From positions 2,108,001 through 2,172,000 of the forward strand of contig NZ_CP043959.1 in assembly GCF_008632955.1 (NCBI RefSeq): 64,000 bases of DNA. The letters are read 5' to 3'. Both the position numbers and the translations under genes were made by a program. The notes below the pieces were generated by a model that had not been told where the DNA came from, searched no databases, and saw nothing but the letters and a program-made list of their open reading frames with translations. This document shows positions 17,904 through 29,151 of this stretch, piece by piece. This stretch comes from Streptomyces tendae. GTDB taxonomy: Bacteria > Actinomycetota > Actinomycetes > Streptomycetales > Streptomycetaceae. The first letter of the stretch is position 1; each line of letters starts with the position of its first letter.

Positions 17904-18817
17904 CTACCCCCGCGCCCGCTGGGTGACCGCGATGCACACCAGGACCGCGGCCGCCGTCAACGGGGCCGCCAGCGGCAGGTGCTCGCCGAGCAGCAGCACC
18001 GACCACACCAGGGTGAGCAGCGGCTGAGCCAGCTGCAGCTGGCTCGCCTTGGGGATGCCGATCGCCGCCATGCCCCGGTACCAGGCGATCAGCCCCAGGA
18101 ACTGCGAGCCCGCCGCCACCCACAGCAGCCCCGTGACGCTGTGCGCGGTCAGCCACACCGGCTCGACGGTCAGGGCGACCGCGGCGACGGGCACGGTGAG
18201 CGGCAGGCACAGCACCAGCGCCCAGCCGATCACCTGCCACCCGGCATGGCCCGGCCAGCCTTCCGCCCTCGGTGTAGCCGGCCGCGCAGATCAGCAGCGC
18301 CCCGAAGAGGTACATGTCGGCCGTGGACAGCGCGCCCCCGCTCTGCTGCACCGTGAACGCCAGCACCGCGGCCGCGCCGACGAGCGCCGCCGCCCAGAAG
18401 GTGCGCGAGGGGCGGGCGCCCGTCCGCAGGGCCGACAGCAGCGCCGTGGTGAGGGGAAGGAGGCCGACCACCACGGCGGCGTGCGCGGTGGTCGAGGTCC
18501 GCAGGGCCAGCGTGGTCAGCATGGGGAAGCCCAGCACCACCCGGCGGCGACCACCGCGAGTCCCGGCCAGTGGCGGCGGGCCGGCGGCGGACGCGCAGCG
18601 CGAGCAGGCAGCCGCCGGCGATCACCGCCGCGAGCACGCTGCGCACGGCCACCAGCGACCAGGGACCGAAACCCTCCAGGCCCCAGGCGGTGGCCGGGAA
18701 GGTCAGGGAGAAGGCGACCACGCCGAGGGCGGCCTGCAGGGTGCCGAAGCCTCGGCTGCGCGGGGGAGCGGTGACTGCTATCGGAGGCGCGGTGATAGCG
18801 CTACTCTGTGCTCTCAT
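17904..18817 (-). pseudogene. EamA/DMT-family membrane transporter, broken by frameshifts
   Basis: A ten-helix drug/metabolite transporter read in three frames: residues from MRAQSSAITAPP through SLVAVRSVLAAVIAGGCLLAL start at 18817; VVLGFPMLTTLALRTS to LICAAGYTEGGRLA lies in a second frame; VIGWALVLCLPLTVPV to the stop at 17904 in a third. Shifts fall near 18541-18570 and 18232-18250. At each a lost G or C restores a sensible protein (for example VVAAG-VVLGF). So this is either a decayed gene or, more likely, sequence indels. It is divergent from the MocR regulator, with overlapping start codons, which suggests that the regulator controls it. Confidence 0.8.
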
Positions 18818-18830
18818 GCACGACAGTAGC
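18800..18830. promoter_or_regulatory. shared dyad over overlapping divergent start codons
   Basis: GCTACT (18800-18805) and AGTAGC (18825-18830) are arms of an imperfect dyad centred on CATG (18815-18818), where the transporter ATG (minus) and the regulator ATG (plus) overlap by two bases. A -10-like TACTCT (18802-18807) lies eight bases before the regulator ATG, and TACTGT on the minus strand is placed symmetrically for the transporter. Both messages would be leaderless and one operator could control both. Confidence 0.65.
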
Positions 18831-20252
18831 AGCGTGGGTGAGCTGGCGGAACAGTTGCGACAGGAGCTGGACCGCTACTCTCCCGGTGAGAAGCTCCCGT
18901 CCAGCCGGGCGTTGGTGGAGCGGTTCCGGGTCAGCCCGGTGACCGTCTCACGGGCCCTGGCGCGGCTCGCCGCCGAGGGATTGGTGGTCACCCGCCCCGG
19001 CGCCGGCGCCTTCCGTGCCGCACCCCGCACCCCGGCGGCGCCCACCGGGGACACCTCGTGGCAGGAGGTCGCCCTCAGCGCCGACGGGGCCGCCGACCTC
19101 GTACCGCGCTCGGTGGACGCGTCCGGGGTGCTGGTGTCGCTGGCCGCACCGGCGCCCGGGGTGGTCGAGTTCAACGGCGGCTACCTGCACCCCTCGCTCC
19201 AGCCGGAGCGGGCCATGGCGGCGGCGCTGGCCCGCGCCGGGCGCAGACCGGGAGCCTGGGGGCGGCCGCCCATGGAGGGACTGCCGGAACTGCGCGAGTG
19301 GTTCGCCCGCGCCATCGGCGGGCCGGTGACGGCGGCGGGCGTGCTGGTCACCTCGGGCGGGCAGTCCGCCCTGACCACGGCCCTGCGGGCGCTCGCCCCG
19401 CCCGGCGCGCCCGTCCTCGTCGAGTCGCCCACCTACCCGGGCATGCTGGCCATCGCCCGAGCCGCCGGACTGCGCCCGGTGCCCGTCCCGGTGGACGCCG
19501 ACGGCGTACGGCCGTCACTGCTCGCCGACGCGTTCCGGGCCTCCGGCGCCCGGGTCCTCGTCTGCCAGCCGCTGTTCCAGAACCCCACCGGCGCCGTGCT
19601 CGCCCCCGAACGGCGCGCGGAGGTGCTGCGCATCGCCCGGCAGGCGGGCGCCTTCGTCGTCGAGGACGACTTCGTACGGCGGCTGGTGCACGAGGACGCG
19701 GGCCCGCTGCCGCGCCCGCTCGCCGCCGACGACCCCGACGGGGTGGTGGTGCACGTCAGCTCGCTCACCAAGGCCACCTCGCCCAGCTTCCGGGTGAGCG
19801 CCCTCGCCGCGCACGGCCCGGTGCTGGAGCGGCTGCGGGCCATCCAGGTCGTCGACACGTTCTTCGTGCCCCGCCCGCTGCAGGAGGCCACCCTGGAACT
19901 GGTCGGCTCGGCCGCCTGGCCGCGCCATCTGCGTGCCGTCGCCACGGCGCTGCGCGGCCGCCGCGACGCCATGACCGCAGCGCTGCGCCTGAACCTGCCG
20001 GACCTCGCCCTCCCGCACGTCCCGTCCGGCGGCTACCACCTGTGGCTACGGCTGCCCGACGGCACGTCCGAGTCCGCGCTGACCGGGGCCGCCCTGCGCG
20101 CGGGCGTCGCCGTCACCCCCGGGCGCCCCTACTTCAGCGCCGAACCGCCCGCCGGGCATCTGCGGCTCAGCTTCGCCGCCGTGGCGGGCACCGGGGAGAT
20201 CACGGAGGGCGTGCAGCGGCTGCGTACGGCCTGGTCCCAGGTGGTGGGATAA
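18816..20252 (+). CDS. MocR/GntR-type regulator with aminotransferase-like domain
   Basis: A 478-residue protein with an N-terminal GntR winged helix (about 7-70: LAEQLRQELDRYSPGEKLPSS, RFRVSPVTVSRALARLAAEGL) and a C-terminal fold-type I aminotransferase-like domain, including the expected PLP lysine in SSLTKATSPSFRV. MocR proteins bind PLP or amino compounds and control adjacent genes. Start ATG 18816 overlaps the divergent transporter start; upstream in-frame codons belong to the transporter locus. The target is probably the DMT exporter, possibly for an amino-acid-like compound. Confidence 0.9.
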   Translation: MHDSSSVGELAEQLRQELDRYSPGEKLPSSRALVERFRVSPVTVSRALARLAAEGLVVTRPGAGAFRAAPRTPAAPTGDTSWQEVALSADGAADLVPRSVDASGVLVSLAAPAPGVVEFNGGYLHPSLQPERAMAAALARAGRRPGAWGRPPMEGLPELREWFARAIGGPVTAAGVLVTSGGQSALTTALRALAPPGAPVLVESPTYPGMLAIARAAGLRPVPVPVDADGVRPSLLADAFRASGARVLVCQPLFQNPTGAVLAPERRAEVLRIARQAGAFVVEDDFVRRLVHEDAGPLPRPLAADDPDGVVVHVSSLTKATSPSFRVSALAAHGPVLERLRAIQVVDTFFVPRPLQEATLELVGSAAWPRHLRAVATALRGRRDAMTAALRLNLPDLALPHVPSGGYHLWLRLPDGTSESALTGAALRAGVAVTPGRPYFSAEPPAGHLRLSFAAVAGTGEITEGVQRLRTAWSQVVG

Positions 20253-20292
20253 GGGCTCGACGCCCGTCGCCGGCAACTGCGAGCATCGGCGC

Positions 20293-20736
20293 ATGACTGC
20301 CGACCCCCGCATGCCCGAGGGCTACGAGATCTCCGCCGACCCCGCCCGGATCGACGCCGGGAAGGTGCACCGGTGGCTGTCCACCGACGCGTACTGGGCG
20401 CTGGGCCGCTCCCGGGGGACACAGGACCGGGCCATCGCGGGATCGCTCAACTTCGGCGTGTACGACACGGTCACGGGCGACCAGGTGGCGTATGCCAGGG
20501 TCATCACCGACCGGGCCACCTTCGCCTGGCTGTGCGACGTGTACGTCGACCCGGCCGTGCGCGGCAAGGGCCTCGGCACCGCGATGGTCACCGCGGTGCG
20601 GGAAGAGGTGCGGGACCACGGCGTACGGCGGGTCCTGCTGGCCACGCACGACGCGCACGAGGTGTACGCGCCGCTGGGGTTCCGCCCGCTGGAGCGGCCC
20701 GACCAGTGGATGGCGCTCATCTTCGAGCAGTCGTGA
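20293..20736 (+). CDS. GNAT-family N-acetyltransferase
   Basis: A 147-residue acetyltransferase of the GNAT fold. The acetyl-CoA-binding motif is visible in CDVYVDPAVRGKGLGTAMV, and the C-terminal VYAPLGFRPLERPDQWM closes the fold. Substrate unknown. ATG 20293 is 40 bases after the MocR stop, so it may be co-transcribed with it. Confidence 0.88.
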   Translation: MTADPRMPEGYEISADPARIDAGKVHRWLSTDAYWALGRSRGTQDRAIAGSLNFGVYDTVTGDQVAYARVITDRATFAWLCDVYVDPAVRGKGLGTAMVTAVREEVRDHGVRRVLLATHDAHEVYAPLGFRPLERPDQWMALIFEQS

Positions 20737-20809
20737 GCACTGTGTCACCTTGAGTGACCACGCGGTGGTGGCTCTTGACCAGCCGACCCGGGCGGCTGAC
20801 CATCGCCGC

Positions 20810-21403
20810 ATGGCACTTCGGGTCACGTTCGTCGCCGCCGCGGGGAGCTCCACGGTGCTGTCCGAGCGCTTCGAGGACGCCCGGCCGCTGGACCAGGCCG
20901 GATGGCACGAGGTGCAACGCGCCGCGCACGAACTGCTGCCCTTGGCGGCGGCCGATCTGCGCTACTGCTCCCCGGCCCCGCGCAGCCGCGCCACCGGGGA
21001 GGGGCTCGGTTATGCGCCGCTGGTGCAACTCGCCCTGCGGGACTGCGACATGGGGCGCTGGCGCGGGCTGACGCTGGGGGAGGCGATGGCCCGGGAGCCG
21101 GAGGCGGTGGACGCCTGGCTGACCGACCCGCGCTCGACGTCGCACGGCGGGGAGTCCCTCTGGGACTTCATCGGCCGCGTCGGCGGCTGGCTCGACACCC
21201 GGCCGGTCGAGGACGGCTGCCGGATCGTCGCCGTGGCCGAGCCGTCGGTGATCCGCGCGGCGCTAGTCTACGTGCTCAAGGCGCCGCCCGCGACCTTCTG
21301 GAACATCGACGTCCGCTCCTTGTCCACGATCAGCGTCGCCGGCCGGGCGGGCCGCTGGAGCCTGCGCCTGGAAGGCGTCTCGGCGCAGCCGACGCGCGCG
21401 TAG
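20810..21403 (+). CDS. histidine-phosphatase-fold protein lacking catalytic histidines
   Basis: A 197-residue protein of the phosphoglycerate mutase-like fold. The canonical RHG near the N-terminus is replaced by VTFVAAAGSS and the second catalytic His region reads VAVAEPSVIRAAL instead of THGG. Other fold features remain (DLRYCSPAPRSRAT, DCDMGRWRGLTLGEAM, HGGESLWDFIGRV). It is therefore probably not an active phosphatase. From memory, close Streptomyces relatives occur beside CbtA/CbtB cobalt-transport genes, but none are here. ATG 20810 is chosen from the fold start; no clear Shine-Dalgarno. Confidence 0.82.
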   Translation: MALRVTFVAAAGSSTVLSERFEDARPLDQAGWHEVQRAAHELLPLAAADLRYCSPAPRSRATGEGLGYAPLVQLALRDCDMGRWRGLTLGEAMAREPEAVDAWLTDPRSTSHGGESLWDFIGRVGGWLDTRPVEDGCRIVAVAEPSVIRAALVYVLKAPPATFWNIDVRSLSTISVAGRAGRWSLRLEGVSAQPTRA

Positions 21404-21423
21404 GCCGGGCGTGCCCGGCTCCA

Positions 21424-21471
21424 CTCCCGTGGGCGCCCGGCTTCGGCTCACGCGGGAGCGCGCCCACGGAG
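21424..21471. terminator. bidirectional terminator between convergent genes
   Basis: CTCC(C)GTGGGCGC pairs with GCGCCCACGGAG (21460-21471), 12 pairs with one bulged C. A shorter GCCGG/CCGGC hairpin at 21404-21419 precedes it. Confidence 0.7.
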
Positions 21472-21482
21472 CGTCCGTCGCC

Positions 21483-21923
21483 TCACTCCACGCGCACGTG
21501 ATCGGTGACGAGTTCCAGGTCCTTGGCCGGGCCGCGCACCCGCCAGACCACGCGCCAGTGGCCGGCGTCCCGGACGGTGAACTCGCCCCGGTAGAGGTCC
21601 GCCGAGCAGGGGTGGTCGGCGACGTACCGGCCGGCCCTGAGGTCCAGGTCGTGGAACGGACGGCCGTCCGCGAACCGCACGTCCGCCGTGCCGTCGGGCC
21701 CGGGCAGGAAACGCAGCGTCCGCTCGGCGGGCCGGGTGACGCCCCGCCAGGTGAAGTCGCCGGACTCCCGCTGCAGCAGTCCGCCGTCCTCCCACGGGCC
21801 GAAAACGACCGTCCCCCGGAACCGGCCCTCGTCACCGCCCGCCAGGTCCCGTACGACGCGCTCCGCCCGCCAGCTGCCGCTGAGGTAGCTCAGTGCGTCG
21901 GGTACCGGCCAGAACTCGCCCAT
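21483..21923 (-). CDS. DUF6314-like protein
   Basis: A 146-residue beta-rich protein (YLSGSWRAERVVRDLAGGDEG, GRFRGTVVFGPW, WRVVWRVRGPAKDLELVTDHVRVE) resembling a lipocalin- or FABP-like barrel of the DUF6314 type. No catalytic motif is recognisable and its function is unknown. ATG 21923; it converges on the phosphatase-fold gene and shares its terminator. Confidence 0.7.
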   Translation of the reverse strand: MGEFWPVPDALSYLSGSWRAERVVRDLAGGDEGRFRGTVVFGPWEDGGLLQRESGDFTWRGVTRPAERTLRFLPGPDGTADVRFADGRPFHDLDLRAGRYVADHPCSADLYRGEFTVRDAGHWRVVWRVRGPAKDLELVTDHVRVE

Positions 21924-22077
21924 GCCGCCCCGTTCTCCCGTGCTCTCCGGTGCCTCACGCCCGATTGACGTGCCCCTGCCTCCTCTCTATCTTGCCGTTC
22001 TACGTACTGACCGACGTCCGGCATTTCGACCGTCGGGAGGAGTGGCCCCCGCGGTTCCGGGCTAGGCTCTGGTCCCC

Positions 22078-22389
22078 ATGAGCGACCTGGCGGTCTGGAA
22101 GCGGGTGCGGCGGTCCGACAGGGCCGTCGCACCGTTCGCCGGCGCGGTGAGCGCCCTGGTGGGCGTGGTGCTGCTGTGCCTGGCGATCGGCGTCATCGGC
22201 GACCCCGCCACGCGTGAGGAGGAGAACGCCGCGCAGGAGCTGGCGCTGCAGGTCTTCGGCTGCTGGCTGCTGGGCGGAGCGGCGCTGTACGCGGTGCTCG
22301 GCATGTTCCGCGCCCTGCTCGGCCACCTGGCAGCCCTCCTGATCACACCGCTCGCGCTGATCGTCGCCCTCCTGGTCCTGACAGCCTGA
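22078..22389 (+). CDS. small integral membrane protein
   Basis: A 103-residue protein with about three hydrophobic helices (VAPFAGAVSALVGVVLLCLAIGV, ALQVFGCWLLGGAALYAVLGMF, LAALLITPLALIVALLVLTA) and a short charged N-terminus. No family recognised. A -10-like TAGGCT (22063-22068) nine bases before the ATG suggests leaderless expression. It precedes the arg operon on the same strand but lies upstream of the arg promoter. Confidence 0.75.
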   Translation: MSDLAVWKRVRRSDRAVAPFAGAVSALVGVVLLCLAIGVIGDPATREEENAAQELALQVFGCWLLGGAALYAVLGMFRALLGHLAALLITPLALIVALLVLTA

Positions 22390-22451
22390 CCGTCCGTCCG
22401 CCTGTCTCCGGCCCCGTTGCGGGGGTGTCCGGAGGGTCCTCGCATGACCAC

Positions 22452-24680
<2,229 letters not shown>

Positions 24681-24684
<4 letters not shown>

Positions 24685-25583
24685 CCGTCACCCGTAAGCA
24701 CACCGCGCTGCCCAAGGCGCAGATCCTCATCGAGGCGCTGCCCTGGCTGACCCGGCACCACGGCAGGACCGTCGTCATCAAGTTCGGCGGCAACGCCATG
24801 GTCGACGAGGACCTGAAGGCCGCCTTCGCCCAGGACGTCGTCTTCCTGCGGCACGCCGGCCTGAAACCGGTCGTCGTGCACGGCGGCGGCCCGCAGATCA
24901 GCCGCGCGCTCGAGACGCACGGCATCGTCAGCGAGTTCAAGGCCGGCCTGCGCGTCACCACCGAGGACGCCATGGACGTCGTGCGCATGGTGCTCGCCGG
25001 ACAGGTCCAGCGGGAGCTGGTCGGGCTGCTCAACCGGCACGGCCCGCTCGCCGTCGGCCTCACCGGCGAGGACGCGCACACCCTCACCGCCGTCAAGCAC
25101 CAGCCCGAGATCGACGGAGAGTTGGTCGACATCGGGCGGGTGGGCGAGATCACCGAGATCGACACGGGCGCGATCGAGGCCCTGCTCGCCGACGGCCGCA
25201 TCCCGGTCGTCTCGTCGATCGCCCGCTCCCAGGACGACCACCATGTCTACAACGTCAATGCTGATACGGCGGCTGCGGCACTCGCTGCTGCTCTGGGCGC
25301 CGAGACCCTCATGGTTCTCACGGACGTCGAGGGCCTCTACGAGGACTGGCCGAACAGCGACGAGGTGATCAGCCGTCTCACCGCGTCGCAGCTGGAGAAG
25401 CTCCTGCCGGATCTGTCCTCCGGCATGGTGCCCAAGATGGAGGGCTGTCTCCACGCCGTCCGCAACGGGGTGAACACCGCCCGCGTCATCGACGGCCGGG
25501 TCCAGCACTCGATCCTGCTGGAGATCTTCACGGACGAGGGCATCGGCACCATGGTCGTGCCCGACGAACAGGGGGAGTCGTGA
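24681..25583 (+). CDS. argB: acetylglutamate kinase
   Basis: A 300-residue amino-acid kinase that phosphorylates N-acetylglutamate, the usual control point of the pathway. Motifs: [13 protein letters not shown] (phosphate binding), [30 protein letters not shown] and [14 protein letters not shown]. The N-terminal extension ([14 protein letters not shown]) is characteristic of arginine-inhibited hexameric forms, so feedback inhibition is likely. Both ends overlap neighbouring genes by four bases. Confidence 0.97.
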
Positions 25584-26785
25584 GCAACGCGGAACTCACC
25601 GCCCGGTGGCAGGGCGCGCTGATGAACAACTACGGCACGCCGCGCCTCCCCCTGGTGCGCGGGGAGGGCCAGCGGCTCTGGGACGCCGACGGCAAGGAGT
25701 ACCTCGACTTCGTCGGGGGTATCGCGACCAACGCCCTCGGCCACGCCCACCCGGCGGTCGTCGAGGCCGTGACCCTGCAGATCTCCTCCCTCGGCCACAT
25801 CTCCAACCTCTTCCTCGCCGAGCCGACCGTGGCGCTGGCCGAGCGGCTGCTCCAGCACTTCGGCCGGGACGGAAGGGTCTTCTTCTGCAACTCCGGCGCC
25901 GAGGCCAACGAGGCCGCCTTCAAGATCGGCCGGCTGACCGGGCGGACCCACGTCGTCGCGACGGAGGGCGCCTTCCACGGCCGCACCATGGGCGCCCTCG
26001 CCCTCACCGGGCAGGCCGGCAAGCGGGAACCGTTCCTGCCGCTGCCCGGTGACGTCACCCACGTGCCGTTCGGCGACGCCCAGGTCCTGGACGCGGCGGT
26101 CACCGAGGACACGGCCGCGGTCGTCCTCGAACCCATCCAGGGCGAGCTGGGAGTCGTCGTCCCGCCTCCCGGCTACCTCAAGGCGGCCCGCGCCATCACG
26201 GCCGCCAAGGGCGCACTGCTGGTCCTGGACGAGGTGCAGACCGGCATCGGCCGCACCGGGAACTGGTTCGAGTACCAGGCCCACGAGGGCGTGCTCCCGG
26301 ACGTCGTGACCCTCGCCAAGCAGCTCGGCGGCGGTCTGCCGCTCGGTGCCACCGTCGCCTTCGGCCGCGCGGCCCACCTGCTCGGACCCGGCCACCACGG
26401 CACCACCTTCGGCGGCAACCCGGTGGCCTGCTCCGCCGGACTCGCCGTGCTCGACACCATCGCCGACGAGGGGCTGCTGGAGAACGTCAAGCGGCAGGGC
26501 GCGAAACTCCGCGACGGGATCGAGGGCTCCGGCCACGCGCTGATCGACCACGTCCGGGGAGCGGGCCTCCTCCTGGGTATCGTGCTCACCGAGCCGCTCG
26601 CGCCCCAGGCGCAACAGGCGGCTCAGGACGCCGGGTTCCTCGTGAACGCGCCCGCCCCCGATGTCGTACGGCTGATGCCTCCGCTGAACCTCGGCGACGA
26701 CGCGGTGGACGCGTTCCTCGGGGCGTTGCCCGGCATCCTGGACGCCGCCGGCCAGGCGGGCGGGGAAGGACGATCCGGAGAATGA
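25580..26785 (+). CDS. argD: acetylornithine aminotransferase
   Basis: A 401-residue class III PLP-dependent aminotransferase converting N-acetylglutamate semialdehyde to N-acetylornithine. Family blocks: [58 protein letters not shown] and the PLP lysine in [14 protein letters not shown]. Start GTG 25580 overlaps the argB stop by four bases. Confidence 0.96.
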   Translation: MSNAELTARWQGALMNNYGTPRLPLVRGEGQRLWDADGKEYLDFVGGIATNALGHAHPAVVEAVTLQISSLGHISNLFLAEPTVALAERLLQHFGRDGRVFFCNSGAEANEAAFKIGRLTGRTHVVATEGAFHGRTMGALALTGQAGKREPFLPLPGDVTHVPFGDAQVLDAAVTEDTAAVVLEPIQGELGVVVPPPGYLKAARAITAAKGALLVLDEVQTGIGRTGNWFEYQAHEGVLPDVVTLAKQLGGGLPLGATVAFGRAAHLLGPGHHGTTFGGNPVACSAGLAVLDTIADEGLLENVKRQGAKLRDGIEGSGHALIDHVRGAGLLLGIVLTEPLAPQAQQAAQDAGFLVNAPAPDVVRLMPPLNLGDDAVDAFLGALPGILDAAGQAGGEGRSGE

Positions 26786-26792
26786 GACGACG

Positions 26793-27359
26793 ATGAGCCA
26801 GGAGCAGGATCAGGGGCGTACGGCGGGTGGGGCCGGGCAGGCCGGGCCCGCCGTGCCGCAGACCCGTACCGCGCGGCACCGCCGGATCGTGGACATCCTC
26901 AACCGGCAGCCGGTGCGGTCGCAGAGCCAGCTCGCGAAGCTGCTCGCCGACGACGGGCTGAGCGTCACCCAGGCGACGCTCTCCCGTGACCTCGACGAGC
27001 TGAACGCGGTGAAGATCCGCAACAACGACGGGGATCTGATCTACGCGGTGCCCAGCGAGGGGGGTTTCCGCACCCCACGGGCGCCGTTGGGGGAGTCCGC
27101 CAAGGAGGAGCGGATGCGGCGGCTGTCGGCGGAGCTGCTGATCTCCGCGGAGGCCTCCGCGAATCTGGTCGTCCTCCGGACGCCGCCCGGGGCCGCGCAG
27201 TTCCTGGCGTCCGCGATCGATCAGGCGGAGTTGCAGGACATTCTCGGGACCATCGCCGGGGACGACACGTTGTTGCTGATCAGCCGGGAGCCTACGGGTG
27301 GGCAGGCGCTGGCTGATCACTTGCTGCGGTTGGCTCAGAACGGGCACAACGGGCACTGA
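26793..27359 (+). CDS. argR: arginine repressor
   Basis: A 188-residue regulator with an N-terminal winged helix (about 30-95: [38 protein letters not shown]) and a C-terminal oligomerisation and arginine-binding domain ([20 protein letters not shown]). The first 25 residues are a Gly/Gln-rich extension compared with E. coli ArgR. It is expected to repress argC and argG through the ARG-box-like sites at 22452-22487 and 32654-32702. It starts seven bases after argD. Confidence 0.96.
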   Translation: MSQEQDQGRTAGGAGQAGPAVPQTRTARHRRIVDILNRQPVRSQSQLAKLLADDGLSVTQATLSRDLDELNAVKIRNNDGDLIYAVPSEGGFRTPRAPLGESAKEERMRRLSAELLISAEASANLVVLRTPPGAAQFLASAIDQAELQDILGTIAGDDTLLLISREPTGGQALADHLLRLAQNGHNGH

Positions 27360-27402
27360 GGGAGCCGACCGGGCGTTCGTCGCCGGGTGCGGGTGGGTGA
27401 CG

Positions 27403-27547
27403 GCTTGTCGCGCAGTTCCCCGCGATCCTTGAGGGCTCAGGTCCCGCGTTCCTTCGGGGCTTGTCGGGCAGTTTCCCGCACTCTCTGTGGGCCCGGGTCC
27501 CGCGTGCCTTCGGGCTTGTCGCGTAATTCGCCGCGCCCCTCAGGGGG
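27403..27547. repeat. three tandem degenerate copies of the dispersed intergenic repeat
   Basis: Copies begin with GCTTGTCG at 27403, 27459 and 27514 (spacing 56 and 55). Each contains a CGCAGTTCCCCGC-like core, and the first two also share GGTCCCGCGT(T/G)CCTTCGG. Located between argR and the convergent apbE gene. The last copy ends in a CGCCCC/GGGGCG hairpin that could terminate transcription. Confidence 0.75.
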
Positions 27548-27549
27548 CG

Positions 27550-28353
27550 TCAGCCGAGCCATGCGGCGAGGTTGCCGGTGCAGCGGACCTCGTCGCCTGC
27601 CGTGATCAGGAGTGCCTCCGTGTCGGGGAGGGACTCCAGCCAGCGCAGGGCCTCCCGTGAGCCCATCGCGAAGGCCGCCGTCGCCCAGCAGTCCGCCCAC
27701 GTCAGCCGGGGGGCGACCACCGTCACCGCCACCAGGTCGGTCACCGCGGAGAGGCCCGTACGCGGGTCGACTATGTGGTCGCCGCGCTCCGCGGTCCCCG
27801 ATGTGGCCACCGCCAGATCCCGCGCGCCGGCCGCGGAGACCACCGCCGCCAGACCCCCGGGGCGCAACGGGTCCGACACGCCGACCCGCCAGGGCCGCCC
27901 CGTCCCCGGTGACCCGAGCAGCTGGACGTCCCCGCCCCCGTTGACGCTCACCCCCGACGCCCCGGCCGCCAGCAGCCGCCGGGCCGCGCGCTCGGTGGCC
28001 CAGCCCTTGACGATCCCGGTCGGATCGAGCTCCCCCCGGTACCGCGTGCTGAACCAGCCCTCGCTGACCCGTTCCGCCTCCGCGGCCAGCTCCAGCACCT
28101 CGGCGACCTCGCGATCGCACGCCCCGACGTCCAGCTCCCCGCGCGCCAGCCGGGAGATCTGGCTGTCCTCGCGGTAGGTGCTGAACACCTCGTCCACCCG
28201 GCGCAGTCCGGCGACGGCCTCCTCCAGCGCCGCGCGCACCGCGCCCGGTTCCCCGCCGCGGACGTCGAGCGAGAAGACGGTCCCCATCGTCTCCGCCACG
28301 CGACGCACCGCGGCGGGCGCCTCGACGGGTTCGGCGGCCACCGTGTCAGCCAC
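27550..28353 (-). CDS. apbE: ApbE-family FAD:protein FMN transferase
   Basis: A 267-residue flavin transferase that links FMN from FAD to a Thr/Ser in target proteins. Motifs: TMGTVFSLDVRG, LDPTGIVKGWATERA, VNGGGDVQLLG and DHIVDPRTG. The target is obvious: the neighbouring double FMN-binding protein. GTG 28353 is chosen; it overlaps the 3' end of that gene by eight bases. No signal peptide or lipobox is visible, although many ApbE enzymes act outside the membrane; the start could be misplaced, or flavinylation may precede export. Confidence 0.88.
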   Translation of the reverse strand: MADTVAAEPVEAPAAVRRVAETMGTVFSLDVRGGEPGAVRAALEEAVAGLRRVDEVFSTYREDSQISRLARGELDVGACDREVAEVLELAAEAERVSEGWFSTRYRGELDPTGIVKGWATERAARRLLAAGASGVSVNGGGDVQLLGSPGTGRPWRVGVSDPLRPGGLAAVVSAAGARDLAVATSGTAERGDHIVDPRTGLSAVTDLVAVTVVAPRLTWADCWATAAFAMGSREALRWLESLPDTEALLITAGDEVRCTGNLAAWLG

Positions 28354-29098
28354 CGGCCTCGTCCAGCGCCGACTGGAGGGACTCCTTGTAGCCGTTGCTG
28401 GTGTAGGTGGCGCCGGAGACGGCGTCGATGTCCGCGCTGCCGGCCTGCACCGCCGCCTCGTTGAGCTTCGGTACGGAGGTGGAGGTGACCTGGTCGCTCT
28501 GGCCGCCCTTGGGTGCCTGGACGGCCTCCGCCTTGGTGATCTTCCCGCCGTCGACGGTGATGCGTACCTGCACGGGCCCGTACTGGGTCTGCGCCACCTC
28601 GCCGGTGACCGTCCGCGCCTCGGCCGCGGCACCGCCCCCGGTGCCGGCGGGCGCGGCGGCGCGCGCCTTGTCCAGGGCCGACTGGAGGGACTGCTTGTAG
28701 CCGTTGCTGGTGTAGGTGGCACCGGAGACGGCGTCGATCTCGGCGCTCTGCGCGGCAACGGCCGCCTGGTTGAGCCTGGGTACGGAGGTGGAGGTGACCT
28801 GGTCGCTCTGGCCGCCCTTGGGTGCCTGGACGGCCTCCGCCTTGGTGATCTTCCCGCCGCTGACCGTCAGCCGGACCTGCACCGCCCCGTACTGGGTCTG
28901 CGCCGCGTCGCCGGTGACCGTGCCGTCCCCGATGGGCCGGGCGCCGCCCTGCACGGACTCCGCCGCGGGAGGGGCACCGCCCGCCGCCGCGGCCGACCCC
29001 GGGTCGGACCCCGGTTTCAGCGACAGCAGCAGCACGATCCCGGAGACGGTGGCGGCGGTCGCCAGCACGGCACGCCGGAGGGGGTGACTCTTCCTCAT
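28346..29098 (-). CDS. exported protein with two tandem FMN-binding domains
   Basis: A 250-residue protein with a signal anchor (residues 9-27, AVLATAATVSGIVLLLSL) and two near-identical FMN-binding domains. Each has the ApbE flavinylation motif DAVSGATYTSNGYK, in which the Thr receives FMN by a phosphoester bond. The domains are separated by 103 residues and are nearly identical at DNA level (offset 309 bp), so the second arose by recent duplication. It probably relays electrons outside the membrane from the ferric-reductase-like protein encoded next to it. Confidence 0.9.
   Translation of the reverse strand: MRKSHPLRRAVLATAATVSGIVLLLSLKPGSDPGSAAAAGGAPPAAESVQGGARPIGDGTVTGDAAQTQYGAVQVRLTVSGGKITKAEAVQAPKGGQSDQVTSTSVPRLNQAAVAAQSAEIDAVSGATYTSNGYKQSLQSALDKARAAAPAGTGGGAAAEARTVTGEVAQTQYGPVQVRITVDGGKITKAEAVQAPKGGQSDQVTSTSVPKLNEAAVQAGSADIDAVSGATYTSNGYKESLQSALDEAGG
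28367..28924. repeat. 309-bp in-frame tandem duplication inside the FMN-binding gene
   Basis: The segment at about 28367-28615 recurs at about 28676-28924 with constant 309-base offset and long identical runs (for example around 28501 and 28810). This equals 103 codons, one FMN-binding domain plus linker. Confidence 0.85.
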
Positions 29099-29151
29099 CG
29101 CTTCTCAAGCTCCTGGAGGGTAACGGGCGACCGGGGCCGACGGCCCGCCGC

